Source: Halorutilus salinus
Lineage (GTDB): Archaea; Halobacteriota; Halobacteria; Halobacteriales; Halorutilaceae
Reading direction: 5' to 3'
Assembly (NCBI RefSeq): GCF_026242195.1
Contig: NZ_RKLV01000010.1
Location: forward strand, 21,211-85,210
Length of the DNA stretch: 64,000 bases
Part shown: positions 16,751 through 26,436 of the stretch, piece by piece
How positions within the stretch are numbered: position 1 is the stretch's first letter
Layout of the letters: each line of letters opens with the position of its first letter
The notes under the pieces: model-generated
Told to the model about the DNA's origin: nothing
What the model saw: the letters and a program-made list of their open reading frames with translations, nothing else
The model's database searches: none
Position numbers and translations under genes: made by a program

Positions 16751-18643
16751 TCAGTCGTGGGGATGCAGACGTTCGATAGCCTCGTCCACGGCGTCTGTTC
16801 TTCCGAGAACCGTCAGACGGTCGCCGCTCTCTACCACGAAGTCGAGTTCGGGAACCTTGTTCTCGCCTCCCCTGCTTACGAGGGCTATGACACACCCCTT
16901 AGGGAGTATCTCGTCTATCTCGCCCACTGTCTTGCCTACGGTCTCCTCGTCTGTCATCTCTATCTCCTGAACGTCGCCGCTTCTGCCGAGTTCGCCCATC
17001 CATTTCGACAGCGCGGGGCGTTCTATGAGGTTGTCGATAGCCCACGCCGTCGACGACGACGCCGCGACCGTCTCTATGTCGAGTTCGTTGAAAGCGCTGA
17101 GGTTGTCCGGCTCGTTTACGCGCGTTATGACGCGTTCGACGCCGAGACGTGTCTCCGCCAACTGCGTAACGAGGAGGTTGGTGTCGTCGTCGCCCGTCGC
17201 CGCAACGGTTATATTCGCGCGATCCGCGCCTGCGTCACGTAGGTCGCCTATCTCCGTCCCGTTGCCTTCATGTACGGTAAAGCCGTCCTTACGTAGCCTC
17301 TCGGCTACGTCGGCGTCGTGTTCGAGTACGACGACGTTCTCGCCCCGATCCTCCAGCATGTTTGCCAGCTCTCTGCCAACGCGACCGCCACCTATTACGA
17401 TTACATGCATCGGTATCACCTGTAGCTTTTCGGCTATCTGTCGTGCGAAACCGCCTTCGAGTACGACCGTCACGAGTATGACAAGGAACACCGTACCCGC
17501 GAGAACACCCGCACCTTCGGGGTTTGACGGTGGCTTCGCGTTCCTGAGTTCGAGCGCAAAAAGCGTCGCGACGCTCGCGGGGATTATACCGCGGGGTCCG
17601 ACGAAGCTAACGAACAGCTTCTCGTCACGCGTGAGTTCTCCCCCTGTCGTCGACGCAAAGACGAGAAGAGGACGCAGAATGAGTGCGACGAAGCCGACGA
17701 CGGCAAGACCCGCTAAGCCGAGCGAGAACAGCGTCTCGAACTCTATGAGCGCTGAGAGAGCGATGAAGACGAACGAGAGTACGAGTATCGTAACGTCGCC
17801 CTTGAACTCCTCTATGGTGTCCTCGTACGGCAGATCGGCGTTTCCGAGTACGACGCCCGCCGTCGCAACCGCGGCGACACCCGCCTCAGGTTCGAGCGTA
17901 TCGGCGACGCTGAAGGCGAGAACCGCGCCCGCGAGCGTCATGAGACGCGCGTTCTGAGGCATCCAGCCGCGGGGTAGTTCGACACGCGTCAGGAGGTACC
18001 AGATGACAGCGGCGGTTACGAGACCTATGAAGACGCCGAGACTGATACGTTCGACGAACTCAACGAGGTATTCGAGCGCGCTCGCCGACGTTGAGGACAG
18101 AAGGCTGAAGAAAACCACAGCGGCGACGGCGGCGGTAACGTCGTTTACGATACCCTCGGTTTCGAGCGCCGCCGCGACGGGATCGCGTACAGGGACGACG
18201 TCGAGTATAGGTGTGATGACCGTCGGACCCGTGGCGACGAGAAGAGAGCCGGTCACCGCTGAGATGCCCCATCCGACGCCGAGGAGGTAATGGACGGCGA
18301 CGGTCGTGCCGACGAACGCGAGGAGAGCGCCGACGGTCACGAGACGGAAGGCGGCGGAGGGTGCCTCACGTACCTTATCCACCTTGAGATGGAACGCACC
18401 CTCGAAGACTATGATAGCTACGCTGATACCGACGACGGTCGAAAGCTGAGAGCCGAAGACGTCGAGCGTCACGATAGACAGACCCTTTGGACCGACCGCG
18501 ACACCCGCGAGTATCAGGAAGAGAACGCTCGGAACACGGAAACGGTCGGCGAGAACCTGCGCCGTGACACCGAGGACGACTATGAGTGCGACTATGAAAA
18601 GCGTGTTCGAGGATCCGCCTACGGCTAACGGTGCCGCGATCAT
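16751..18643 (-). CDS. CPA-type cation:proton antiporter with C-terminal TrkA-N and TrkA-C domains
   Basis: About 630 residues. The first 400 form a twelve-to-thirteen-segment sodium/proton exchanger domain with FEGAFHLKVDKVREAP, GSLLVATGPTVITPIL and ETEGIVNDVTAAVAAV as landmarks (the ND pair is typical of CPA1 exchangers). It continues with an NAD-binding TrkA-N domain (IGGGRVGRELANMLEDRG near 415) and a TrkA-C domain at the end. The cytosolic domains probably gate transport by nucleotide. Likely roles are sodium or potassium export and pH control in a salt-loving cell. ATG at 18643 is preferred to a GTG two codons upstream (18649). Confidence 0.9.
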   Translation of the reverse strand: MIAAPLAVGGSSNTLFIVALIVVLGVTAQVLADRFRVPSVLFLILAGVAVGPKGLSIVTLDVFGSQLSTVVGISVAIIVFEGAFHLKVDKVREAPSAAFRLVTVGALLAFVGTTVAVHYLLGVGWGISAVTGSLLVATGPTVITPILDVVPVRDPVAAALETEGIVNDVTAAVAAVVFFSLLSSTSASALEYLVEFVERISLGVFIGLVTAAVIWYLLTRVELPRGWMPQNARLMTLAGAVLAFSVADTLEPEAGVAAVATAGVVLGNADLPYEDTIEEFKGDVTILVLSFVFIALSALIEFETLFSLGLAGLAVVGFVALILRPLLVFASTTGGELTRDEKLFVSFVGPRGIIPASVATLFALELRNAKPPSNPEGAGVLAGTVFLVILVTVVLEGGFARQIAEKLQVIPMHVIVIGGGRVGRELANMLEDRGENVVVLEHDADVAERLRKDGFTVHEGNGTEIGDLRDAGADRANITVAATGDDDTNLLVTQLAETRLGVERVITRVNEPDNLSAFNELDIETVAASSSTAWAIDNLIERPALSKWMGELGRSGDVQEIEMTDEETVGKTVGEIDEILPKGCVIALVSRGGENKVPELDFVVESGDRLTVLGRTDAVDEAIERLHPHD

Positions 18644-18721
18644 ACACACGCCTCCGGGGGGGCAGACACGTTCATCGACGCACTAACTGTGTCGCCGGGC
18701 TACGTCAATCTGTTGACCGTC

Positions 18722-19018
18722 TCAGAAGCTGGCTGGGTCTATATGACCCTCGCGCCGGAGCTGGTCGGCGTCCTCCTCCGAGTAGCACCACTCTATGTTA
18801 GCCTTCTCGTCCTGCCAGTCCCACGGCTCTACGAGGACGACGTTGCCCTCGTCTATCCAGTTACGGTACTTCATACGTCCGGGTATCCGCCCCATACGGT
18901 TCTCACCGTCCTCGCACTCGACACGGACGTGGTTACCCCCGTCGTGTCTGGTTACGACCGCGAACATCTCGTCTTCGTTGGGCATACGTAGGTTCTTGCG
19001 CCCTTTTTCTTCACTCAT
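18722..19018 (-). CDS. eif1A: Translation initiation factor aIF1A
   Basis: 98 residues with the S1-like OB fold of the eIF1A family: a basic N-terminal tail ([20 protein letters not shown]), the core [20 protein letters not shown], and [15 protein letters not shown]. It binds the small-subunit A site and helps start-codon selection. It is probably monocistronic. The 78 bases between it and the upstream end of the antiporter gene contain no gene, and its 82-base upstream region faces the divergent DUF21-CBS gene. Confidence 0.97.
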   Translation of the reverse strand: MSEEKGRKNLRMPNEDEMFAVVTRHDGGNHVRVECEDGENRMGRIPGRMKYRNWIDEGNVVLVEPWDWQDEKANIEWCYSEEDADQLRREGHIDPASF

Positions 19019-19100
19019 AGTTCACATACGTTCCGGAGACGGTAAAGTGAATCGGAAAGGTTCCGTAGCCTTTTCACCGTAGGAGCCTACATTCCTGCGT

Positions 19101-20135
19101 ATGTTGGAGATAGTCGCACGTCTAACCGCCGGTGTTCTCCTCATACTCGGAAACGCCTTCTTCGTCGCTATCGAGTTCGCGTTGACGCGTGCGCGTCAGT
19201 TCCCCGAGGAGGAGTTTGACGAACCCGGTCTTAGACGCGCCTGGAAGATGACCGACGACCTCGAAATATATCTGACGTCGTGTCAGGTCGGTATTACGGC
19301 GACGAGTATCGCGCTCGGTATAGTCGCGGAGCCTGCGCTTGCGGCGCTTTTCGAACCCCTTCTGCACGACACCTTTCTCGCATCCCTCGGCGCTGGCGGT
19401 ATACTCTCGTTCATAATCATAAACCTCGCACATCTCACACACGGCGAACAGACACCGACGTACCTCGGCGTCGAACGGTCGAAGTTCGTCTGCCGTTACG
19501 GTGCGACGCCTCTCTACTACTTCGCGTTACTCATATCCCCCGTTATCTCCATCGGTGACACCGTCGCAAAATGGACTCTCTCGCTCTTCGGCGTAGAGAT
19601 GACGGGGGCTTGGCTCGAAACAGAGGTCGAGACGTTCGAGTCACGCGCCGAACTCCGCGCGCGTATGAGCGACGTACTCGAAAAGGGCGACCTGCCCGAC
19701 GAGCGCCGCGACGAGGTTCTGGGCGCGCTCGATATAGACGAAAAGACGGTCGGCGAGATAGCCGTCCCCGTGGAAGAGATAGTGACGCTTTCGACGGAGG
19801 TCGAAGATGACGAAAACGTCCGTCGTATACAGGAAAGCCCGCATACGCGTTACCCGCTCGTCGGCGACGGCTTTGAGGAGTTCGTGGGTATCGTCTACGC
19901 CCCTGCGCTTCTAAGGAGCGACGAACTCGCCGAGGTCGATCTTGAGGAAGCCGCGTCACCCCCGATGACGCTTGCGGGTGACACGACGGTTAGCGACGCC
20001 GTCGACATGTTCCAAGCCGAAGGGCACGAACTCGCTCTCGTTATAGACGGCGGCGAAACCGTCGGTCTCGTGACCGTCACGGACGCTGTCGAGGAGATCA
20101 TGGGCGAACTCAAGGATCCGTTGGACAAGGACTAA
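19101..20135 (+). CDS. DUF21-CBS (CNNM/CorC/hemolysin-C-like) membrane protein
   Basis: 344 residues. An N-terminal DUF21 domain with three to four membrane segments (LLILGNAFFVAIEFALTRAR, LTSCQVGITATSIALGIV, HLTHGEQTPTYLGVER) is followed by a CBS pair from about 215 (VAVPVEEIVTLSTEVED to GLVTVTDAVEEIMGEL). Family members export magnesium or other divalent cations, with the CBS pair sensing nucleotides. The usual GExxPK of the DUF21 domain appears as GEQTPT. It overlaps the convergent lipid reductase by four bases. It is separate from the frameshifted DUF21 gene at 4864. Confidence 0.88.
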   Translation: MLEIVARLTAGVLLILGNAFFVAIEFALTRARQFPEEEFDEPGLRRAWKMTDDLEIYLTSCQVGITATSIALGIVAEPALAALFEPLLHDTFLASLGAGGILSFIIINLAHLTHGEQTPTYLGVERSKFVCRYGATPLYYFALLISPVISIGDTVAKWTLSLFGVEMTGAWLETEVETFESRAELRARMSDVLEKGDLPDERRDEVLGALDIDEKTVGEIAVPVEEIVTLSTEVEDDENVRRIQESPHTRYPLVGDGFEEFVGIVYAPALLRSDELAEVDLEEAASPPMTLAGDTTVSDAVDMFQAEGHELALVIDGGETVGLVTVTDAVEEIMGELKDPLDKD

Positions 20136-21361
20136 GACGGCGACAGAAGCCTCCTACCGACGCGTGCCAGCGCGGGTACGTCGCCGAGATGTATCAGCTT
20201 CATCATGGCGCGTTTGCTCCCCTCGTTCGCCTTGCTCAACACCTCGTCATCCGTCGCTCGCAGATCACGCATGAACCTGTCGTACCTTTCGTTCGGAACC
20301 TCGTACAGGAGGTTTGCGAGGAGAAGACGTGCGTCGACGTTGGGCGCGACGCGGTCGTGCCAGATGTCGTCGTACAGGGACACCGCCTCCGCGGAGAATT
20401 CGTCCGCCTGAAGACACGTGTCTGCGGTGACGCCGGCGGCGCGTCCCGAACGCATACATTTTCCTATACCTTCGCCCCAGACGGGATCCACGGACGGAAC
20501 CGTGTCGCCGACAGCCATGAGACCCGGCGCGCTCATCGACTCCGGCTTCTGTACGTGCGCCGAACCCCGGTGGTGCGCTCCGTCGATACGTACCGCGTCC
20601 TCGAAACGCGGGTCGTTCTCTATCCATCTCTCAAGATAGCCGTCCACCGTCTCGCCATCCGCGCGGCGTTCGTGTACCTCGTTCTGTATGTAACAGACGC
20701 CTACCTTCGCCGTATCGCCGCCCGTGTGGAAGACCCACGAGTAGCCTCCCGGAGCTATATCATGGTCGAGCCTCAGCATCATAGCGCCGCGCAGATCGGC
20801 GTAGCCGTCGGGGTTCATCGAGACGTTCTCCATCTCGTACTCGACACCTATCGCCTGTCTGTCACGGCGCAGGTCTACGACGCCCATCGGCTCTGCGAGC
20901 GCCGCGCTCGGTCCCGTCGCATCGACGACGATCTTCGCGCGTACCTCCTCGTCGCCGTTGTAACGCACGCCGACCGCACGCCCGTCCCCAACGACAGGCT
21001 CCGATACGCGCGCACCGAAACGGTACTCGGCACCCTTCCTGCGTCCGTCGTCGACGAGCCACTGCTTGAATGCGCCGAAGTCAAGGACGCCACCCGGGTG
21101 CTCCTGAACGTAGTGTGAGTTAGGCGATTCGATTACGACGGAGTCGGTAAAGTTCTGTACGACATCATCCGGAATCCCGAAGGAGGCGAGCGTATCGGGA
21201 AACGTTCCCCCCGTCGACTTGTTGCTCGTGCTCGGAAACGCGTCTTCCTCCTCTGTTTCGAGTACGACGACGTCGTACCCCCGTGCTGATACGTCGCGCG
21301 CGCACTGTGCGCCTGCCGGACCCGCGCCCGCGACAGCGACGTCATAGGTCTTGTCCGTCAT
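20132..21361 (-). CDS. Geranylgeranyl reductase family flavoprotein (archaeal lipid saturation)
   Basis: 409 residues. The FAD-binding start VAVAGAGPAGAQCARDVSAR, a mid-protein VVDATGPSAAL and a later GLMAVGDTVPSVDPVWGEGI motif define the digeranylgeranylglycerophospholipid-reductase family. The enzyme hydrogenates the double bonds of archaeal isoprenoid lipid chains at the inner membrane face; some relatives act on chlorophyll or menaquinone side chains, so the exact isoprenoid is inferred. It is monocistronic and faces pckA across a 109-base gap. Confidence 0.85.
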   Translation of the reverse strand: MTDKTYDVAVAGAGPAGAQCARDVSARGYDVVVLETEEEDAFPSTSNKSTGGTFPDTLASFGIPDDVVQNFTDSVVIESPNSHYVQEHPGGVLDFGAFKQWLVDDGRRKGAEYRFGARVSEPVVGDGRAVGVRYNGDEEVRAKIVVDATGPSAALAEPMGVVDLRRDRQAIGVEYEMENVSMNPDGYADLRGAMMLRLDHDIAPGGYSWVFHTGGDTAKVGVCYIQNEVHERRADGETVDGYLERWIENDPRFEDAVRIDGAHHRGSAHVQKPESMSAPGLMAVGDTVPSVDPVWGEGIGKCMRSGRAAGVTADTCLQADEFSAEAVSLYDDIWHDRVAPNVDARLLLANLLYEVPNERYDRFMRDLRATDDEVLSKANEGSKRAMMKLIHLGDVPALARVGRRLLSPS

Positions 21362-21435
21362 GCAGGGGTGTAGCGCGTCGAACGGCTTAACTTCCCGGTC
21401 GTCGTTCGTCGAAGTTCGCGCGGACAGATGACACA

Positions 21436-21443
21436 GATTTATG
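21436..21443 (+). promoter_or_regulatory. TATA-like box of pckA
   Basis: GATTTATG is centred about 31 bases before the preferred pckA start at 21471. It overlaps an upstream in-frame ATG (21441), which argues against using that codon as the start. Confidence 0.45.
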
Positions 21444-21470
21444 CACGAGCGTACGTATACATCCGTAGAG

Positions 21471-22979
21471 ATGTCGACAGATACAGAGAGGGCGGTACGC
21501 CCGACGTCTTCGGAACTTCCCGACCCGTCCGACGCACAGAACGTCGTCTACGATCCGCGGGAGGAAAGGCTCCGCGAACTCTCCAGCCACCTCGAAACCA
21601 CGACCGAGTACGGCTCGCCGTCGTACGTTAGCGGGTACAGGTCGCGTTGCGCCGACAGGACACGTAACGTAGTCGACCACGACTTCGGCGACGAAGACTA
21701 CGCCTACATCGACGAGGCTTTCGACGCGGCGCGCGGCGACGGTATGGTCTGTGTCGACCGTCGGGTCGGAGAGCATCCCGAACACAGCTACACGTGCCGT
21801 TTCTACGTCCCGCGCGAACACGCGCGTATCGCTCTCACGCTTACCAAGCTACTCGACCCCGCCGACGACGACGAACCCGACTTCGTTACGGTGCAGATAC
21901 CCGACGCCGACGAGACGGCTATACGCGTCCTACCCGACGAAGGTGTCACCGCTGTCGTCGGCACCGACTACTCGGGCGAGGCGAAGAAGTCTTTCCTACG
22001 TCTGTTCATGTACCACGTCAAGAAGGCGGGCGGTCTGGGTCTCCACGCGGGAAGCAAACGCGTCACACTCAACGACGACGGGGAGCGCGAGGTCGGACAG
22101 CTTTTCCTCGGTCTCTCCGCAACCGGTAAGTCGACGCTCACGGCGCACGGTCTCGGTCTCGAACCTCCTGAGGACGCGACGATGTTACAGGACGACGTAT
22201 GCGGTCTACTCCCTGACGGAACCGTCGTAGGTAGCGAGGGACGGGGTCTGTACGTCAAGACGATCGGACTCGACGAGGACGAACAGCCTGAGACGTACGC
22301 CGCTGTCACGCACGGGTCGGCGGTGTTGGAAAACGTCGATGTCGGGGATGACGGCGCGGTGGAGTTCGACTCCGACAGGTACACGACGAACGGACGCGCC
22401 GCGATACTCCGTGACAACCTACCGTCGGCGGGCGAAGGTATCGACCTCGACAGCGTCGATCAGGTCTTCTTCATCACACGTAACCCCGCGATGCCGCCCG
22501 TCGCACGCCTCGATCCGTCACGCGCCGCCGCGGCTTTCATGCTCGGTGAGTCGATCGAGACGAGCGCCGGCGACCCCGACCGTGCGGGCGAGTCGGTACG
22601 TGTCGTCGGAACCAACCCGTTCATACTGGGTTCGGAGGGCGAGGAAGGAAACCGTTTCCGTGACCTCGTCGCCGAACTCGATGTCGAATGCTACGTCCTC
22701 AACACGGGATGCATCGGCGACGAGAACCCGACGGATATCTGCGTCGAAGACTCCGTCACCGTACTGCGCGAAATCGCACGCGGTAACGTCGACTGGCGCG
22801 AGAGCGGGACCGGAATGACGGTACCCGAAGATGTGCCCGGGTTCGATATAGAAAGGTTCTCGATCTCCCAAAACATCAAGGACGCCGACGAACGCCTTGC
22901 CCGACTCCGCGAGGACAGACGGCGCTACCTCGAAGGCTTCGACGACCTTGACGACGAGATCGTCGACGCCGTATACTGA
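21471..22979 (+). CDS. pckA: Phosphoenolpyruvate carboxykinase, ATP-dependent type
   Basis: About 502 residues from the ATG at 21471 (MSTDTERAV). Key regions are VGTDYSGEAKKSF (163-175), the kinase-1a P-loop GLSATGKSTLT (214-224), and LQDDVCGLL for metal binding soon after. It makes phosphoenolpyruvate from oxaloacetate using ATP, the first committed step of gluconeogenesis. The fructose bisphosphatase and aldolase genes in the same window belong to the same route. A start ten codons upstream is possible but falls on the putative TATA box. Confidence 0.94.
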   Translation: MSTDTERAVRPTSSELPDPSDAQNVVYDPREERLRELSSHLETTTEYGSPSYVSGYRSRCADRTRNVVDHDFGDEDYAYIDEAFDAARGDGMVCVDRRVGEHPEHSYTCRFYVPREHARIALTLTKLLDPADDDEPDFVTVQIPDADETAIRVLPDEGVTAVVGTDYSGEAKKSFLRLFMYHVKKAGGLGLHAGSKRVTLNDDGEREVGQLFLGLSATGKSTLTAHGLGLEPPEDATMLQDDVCGLLPDGTVVGSEGRGLYVKTIGLDEDEQPETYAAVTHGSAVLENVDVGDDGAVEFDSDRYTTNGRAAILRDNLPSAGEGIDLDSVDQVFFITRNPAMPPVARLDPSRAAAAFMLGESIETSAGDPDRAGESVRVVGTNPFILGSEGEEGNRFRDLVAELDVECYVLNTGCIGDENPTDICVEDSVTVLREIARGNVDWRESGTGMTVPEDVPGFDIERFSISQNIKDADERLARLREDRRRYLEGFDDLDDEIVDAVY

Positions 22980-23041
22980 GCTAATAAGTAGCCGGACATA
23001 TACGGAGAATCCGTTTTGTACCTGCGGTCGAAGTTTCGTTT

Positions 23042-23998
23042 ATGTCTAACGGATACCGCGGAGGCATGCTTGGGTTCGAGAGCAACCGCCCGTTCAGGTA
23101 CTTTCAGAACTCGGTCGACCGTTTCTGGAACCCTAACGAGATAAGCTTCGACCAGGATCGGGAGAACCTTATTGAGGCGTACGAAGGTGTTAGCGACGAG
23201 GCGGCGAAACAGATGTCGACGGTTATGAAGAAGCTTCTGGGTATGTTCGGTGCGGGTGAAACGTCGGTGACTGAGGACATAGCGCCGTTTGCGATGGCTT
23301 TCGACTCGGTCGAGAAACAGATGTTCATATCGTCGCATATGTACGAGGAGGCGAAACACGCGACCCTGTTCGACCGTTACTGGTCGGAGGTCATAAACGC
23401 CGCAGAGGAGGCGCACGGACACGAGGTCACGACGCCGAACGACGACCGGTGGTTCTGCGACGAGTACGAACAGCTGTTCGACGCTGAACACGAGGCGACG
23501 GAACGTCTCTTGGAAGAAGACACGCCCGAGAACCGTGTACGCGCCTACTGCACCTACCAGCTTACTGCGGAGGGTATCATCGCTCAGACGGGGTACTGGG
23601 GTATCACCGAGAACTTCAGCGACCACGCGGGTACTGAGGTCGAGATCGCGGGTGATACAGTCGAGATACCCCGTCTACCCGGTCTCGTCGAGGGTATAGA
23701 GAGGATACGTAGCGACGAGGGGCGACATATAGGCTTCGGTATGAACGAGGTGAAGAACCACGTCCAGAACGGCGATGTCGACGAGGAACTCGTGACGAGC
23801 ACCATCGAGAGGCTTCTTCCTCTCACGATCGAGATCGTCAACTACGCGTACGAGGGTCTCGAAGACCCGACGGTCTTCCCTATCGGACCCGGCGACGCCG
23901 CCGAGTTTACGGCGGAGAAGCATCAGGAGCGTATGAGGCAGATACTCGACGATGACGGCGATATACCAGACGTAGAGGAACTCGTCGCGCTCGCCTGA
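23042..23998 (+). CDS. R2-like ligand-binding oxidase (R2lox), Mn/Fe ferritin-like protein
   Basis: 318 residues, four-helix ferritin-like fold related to ribonucleotide reductase R2. Metal ligands line up with R2lox: Glu73 (GETSVTED), Glu103 and His106 (YEEAKH), Glu177 (TAEGI), and Glu226 and His229 (SDEGRH). The valine three residues after the first ligand (Val76) and the tyrosine five before the fourth (Tyr172) are the pair that forms the ether cross-link in characterised R2lox proteins. This favours R2lox over a true R2. Its physiological substrate is unknown. No R1 gene is nearby. An alternative start is Met9 (23066). Confidence 0.82.
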   Translation: MSNGYRGGMLGFESNRPFRYFQNSVDRFWNPNEISFDQDRENLIEAYEGVSDEAAKQMSTVMKKLLGMFGAGETSVTEDIAPFAMAFDSVEKQMFISSHMYEEAKHATLFDRYWSEVINAAEEAHGHEVTTPNDDRWFCDEYEQLFDAEHEATERLLEEDTPENRVRAYCTYQLTAEGIIAQTGYWGITENFSDHAGTEVEIAGDTVEIPRLPGLVEGIERIRSDEGRHIGFGMNEVKNHVQNGDVDEELVTSTIERLLPLTIEIVNYAYEGLEDPTVFPIGPGDAAEFTAEKHQERMRQILDDDGDIPDVEELVALA

Positions 23999-24007
23999 TT
24001 ACGCCGT

Positions 24008-25360
24008 CTATACCAGAAACCTCTCGGCGAGTCCCCGAACCATCTCGACGTAGTCGGTGATACCGAGGAGGAGCACGAAGACGAGAAATACGACCGCGGG
24101 GTAACGAACAGTCCATATCCACGCCTTGCCCAGCCGTCGTGTTCCTTTGCTCCCGCGTAAAGCCTCGTCGAGAGCTTCGTCCCTGTACCTCCATCCGACG
24201 TACGCGGTTAGGAGGAGAGAGCCGAAGACGAGGAGCACCCTGTCTATGAAAAGGTCGTAGATATTGAAGACCGAGAGGCTAAACGCCGCCGGGACGCCGA
24301 CGAGGAAGAGACCGACGCCTACGCTTGCCGTCGTCGCTCTACGCGATCGCGCGAAATCCTCCTGCTCCAACATGTAAGAGACGACGACCTCCAACAGGCT
24401 CACCGTACTAAGAAGCGCCGCGACGACCACGGTACCGAAGAAGACGACGCCGACGATACCGCCGCCTGTGATACCGCCAAAAGCGGCGGAGAGGCTGATG
24501 AGGACCGTTCCGTGTCCCGCACCCGACGGCGGGACGCCCGCGGTAAACAGTATGGGGAAGACCACGAGGCCGACTACGACGGATATAGCCGTGTCGAACG
24601 CGATTATGACACCCGCGTCCTCGATGAGGTTTTCCTCCCTGTCGACGTACGAGGCGTACGTCACCATTATTCCCATGCCGAGTCCGAGGTTGAAGAATGC
24701 CTGTCCCAGCGCCTCCGGTAGCACTGTCGACCAGTTACCGAGCAGGAAGCCTATGTCAGGCACGAGGTAGTAGGCGTACGCCTCGCTTGCTCCCGGCAGA
24801 CCGTATGCGTAGTAAGCCATACCGACGAGTAGAACGATGAGGGTAGGAAGCATGAGCTTAGCGGCTAACTCGATACCTCTACGTAGACCGAGAGCCACGA
24901 CGACGACGGTAGCCAGCATGAACAAGCCGTGGAAACCGACCGTATCGAGACCGACGGCGACGTCGGCGAACCCCGCCGAAGCCGCCTCGACCGTCGACGG
25001 GTAGCCGTCGATGAATCCGAAAGCGCCGTACCGGAGAACCCATCCCGCCACCACGGTGTAGTAGGAGAGGAGCAGAAATGCGGATGCTACGAGGAGCCAG
25101 CCGAGGTACTCCCAGATGCCTTCACCTATCTCCATGAGCGCACCTACGACGCTCTTACCCGTCCGTCTGCCGACGGATAGCTCGACTAGTGTGAGAGGAA
25201 AGCCTATACCGACTACACAGACGAGGTAGACAAAAAGAAACGTACCGCCGCCGTCCTGACCCACCGCGAAAGGGAAACGCCAGAGGTTCCCGAGACCGAC
25301 GGCGCTACCGATCGCCGCGAGCAGGAAGCCAGTCCGTGTGTTCCATGTTCCCCCGGTCAT
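24008..25360 (-). CDS. Sodium-dependent neurotransmitter-type symporter (NSS family)
   Basis: About 450 residues and roughly eleven to twelve membrane segments. The start NTRTGFLLAAIGSAVGLGNL and WRFPF motif are diagnostic for the LeuT fold, and substrate sodium sites lie in this first segment. Probably imports an amino acid with sodium, well suited to a high-salt habitat. ATG at 25360 is chosen over a GTG three codons earlier (25369). It converges with R2lox (nine bases apart) and lies 22 bases downstream of the PrsW gene on the same strand. Confidence 0.92.
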   Translation of the reverse strand: MTGGTWNTRTGFLLAAIGSAVGLGNLWRFPFAVGQDGGGTFLFVYLVCVVGIGFPLTLVELSVGRRTGKSVVGALMEIGEGIWEYLGWLLVASAFLLLSYYTVVAGWVLRYGAFGFIDGYPSTVEAASAGFADVAVGLDTVGFHGLFMLATVVVVALGLRRGIELAAKLMLPTLIVLLVGMAYYAYGLPGASEAYAYYLVPDIGFLLGNWSTVLPEALGQAFFNLGLGMGIMVTYASYVDREENLIEDAGVIIAFDTAISVVVGLVVFPILFTAGVPPSGAGHGTVLISLSAAFGGITGGGIVGVVFFGTVVVAALLSTVSLLEVVVSYMLEQEDFARSRRATTASVGVGLFLVGVPAAFSLSVFNIYDLFIDRVLLVFGSLLLTAYVGWRYRDEALDEALRGSKGTRRLGKAWIWTVRYPAVVFLVFVLLLGITDYVEMVRGLAERFLV

Positions 25361-25382
25361 AACGAACACATACAGCGCTTTA

Positions 25383-26342
25383 TCATAAGTCTCCTTCCTC
25401 CCTTACACCGACTTCGAGTTCGGCACGACGGTACCCTTCTACCAACGAGTAGAGAAAGTAGCCAACGCCCGCGTAGAAACCGATAAGGAAGGCGAAGTTG
25501 ACCACCTGTACAGCAACCTCTCCGGCGTCTATACCGACGGCGAGAGGCGCGTACGTCATGAACGTGTTGTACGTTCCATGTAGAACCGCGACGGCGACGA
25601 GTCCCTTGAAGATCAGGACGCCTGCGTACTCCTTCGTGACGTATGCCAGACCGAGGTAGTAGCCGGCTATACCCGACCACATTACGTGCGCCGGAGCGAC
25701 ACCGGCGCGTCCGATCACGGTTCCGAGACCGCCGCCGCTGATAAGCCCCTCTGTCGCTATGTATAGCGCGTTCTCCGCCGTCGCAAAGCCCAAGCCAGCG
25801 AAAGCGCCGAAGACGGCACCGTCGAGCGCCGTACCGAAGCCGTCGGTGTCGAAAGGATAGACGTAGACAGCACCGAGCTTCAGCGCCTCCTCAATGGGTC
25901 CGACGAAGAGGAAGAAGAAGAAAGCCATCGGGGCGACGGGCAGAGACTCGAACCAGCCGACAGACGAACTGTTGAGAAAGTACGCAAACGTCGTAGCGAC
26001 GGTGCCGAGCGCGAACGTAACGGCGATGTAAAGCGCGGGTCTCTTTGCCGTCGGATCAGACTCCCAGACGTAGACGGCTATAAACCCCGCGGGCAGAACC
26101 GAAACGACGGCGAAACCGCCGACGATGGGGTTCAGGAAAAGACCCGCGAGCGCGAGCGAGATATTGGTGAAAAGTATGACCACCAGAAGACCGACGGCGA
26201 CAAGCTTAGCGTTTGTCAAGAGAGCGCCGTACAGGTAGTAGAAGAAGATATCTAGCGCCGACCGAGGCTCCCACTCGGTCACACCGTGAAGTAGGTTCGA
26301 ACTCCCGCCGTCTTCCCCCCTCCCCCGATTTTTGTCACTCAA
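25383..26342 (-). CDS. PrsW-family intramembrane metalloprotease
   Basis: 319 residues and about eight membrane segments. The conserved PrsW motifs are present: GPIEEALKLGA (EExxK), FATAENALY, PAHVMWSGIAGYY and VLHGTYN, whose Glu and His residues are thought to form the active site. PrsW proteins cut membrane anti-sigma or signalling proteins; in archaea the target is unknown. The only in-frame start is a TTG at 26342 (SDKNRGRGEDGG follows), so translation starts at an unusual codon. It may be co-transcribed with the NSS gene. Confidence 0.85.
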   Translation of the reverse strand: MSDKNRGRGEDGGSSNLLHGVTEWEPRSALDIFFYYLYGALLTNAKLVAVGLLVVILFTNISLALAGLFLNPIVGGFAVVSVLPAGFIAVYVWESDPTAKRPALYIAVTFALGTVATTFAYFLNSSSVGWFESLPVAPMAFFFFLFVGPIEEALKLGAVYVYPFDTDGFGTALDGAVFGAFAGLGFATAENALYIATEGLISGGGLGTVIGRAGVAPAHVMWSGIAGYYLGLAYVTKEYAGVLIFKGLVAVAVLHGTYNTFMTYAPLAVGIDAGEVAVQVVNFAFLIGFYAGVGYFLYSLVEGYRRAELEVGVREEGDL

Positions 26343-26436
26343 CCGGTCTGTATATCTTGCGAAAGCTCATAAAGCTATGGTACGTCGAACGTCGATACTT
26401 CGGGCACAGGTCGGGGATGAGGTAGAAGAACCCCCC

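Noticed and set aside
17025..17957. 310-residue plus-strand frame in the antiporter gene
   Set aside because: It is serine/threonine-rich translation of antisense DNA; the antiporter is intact.
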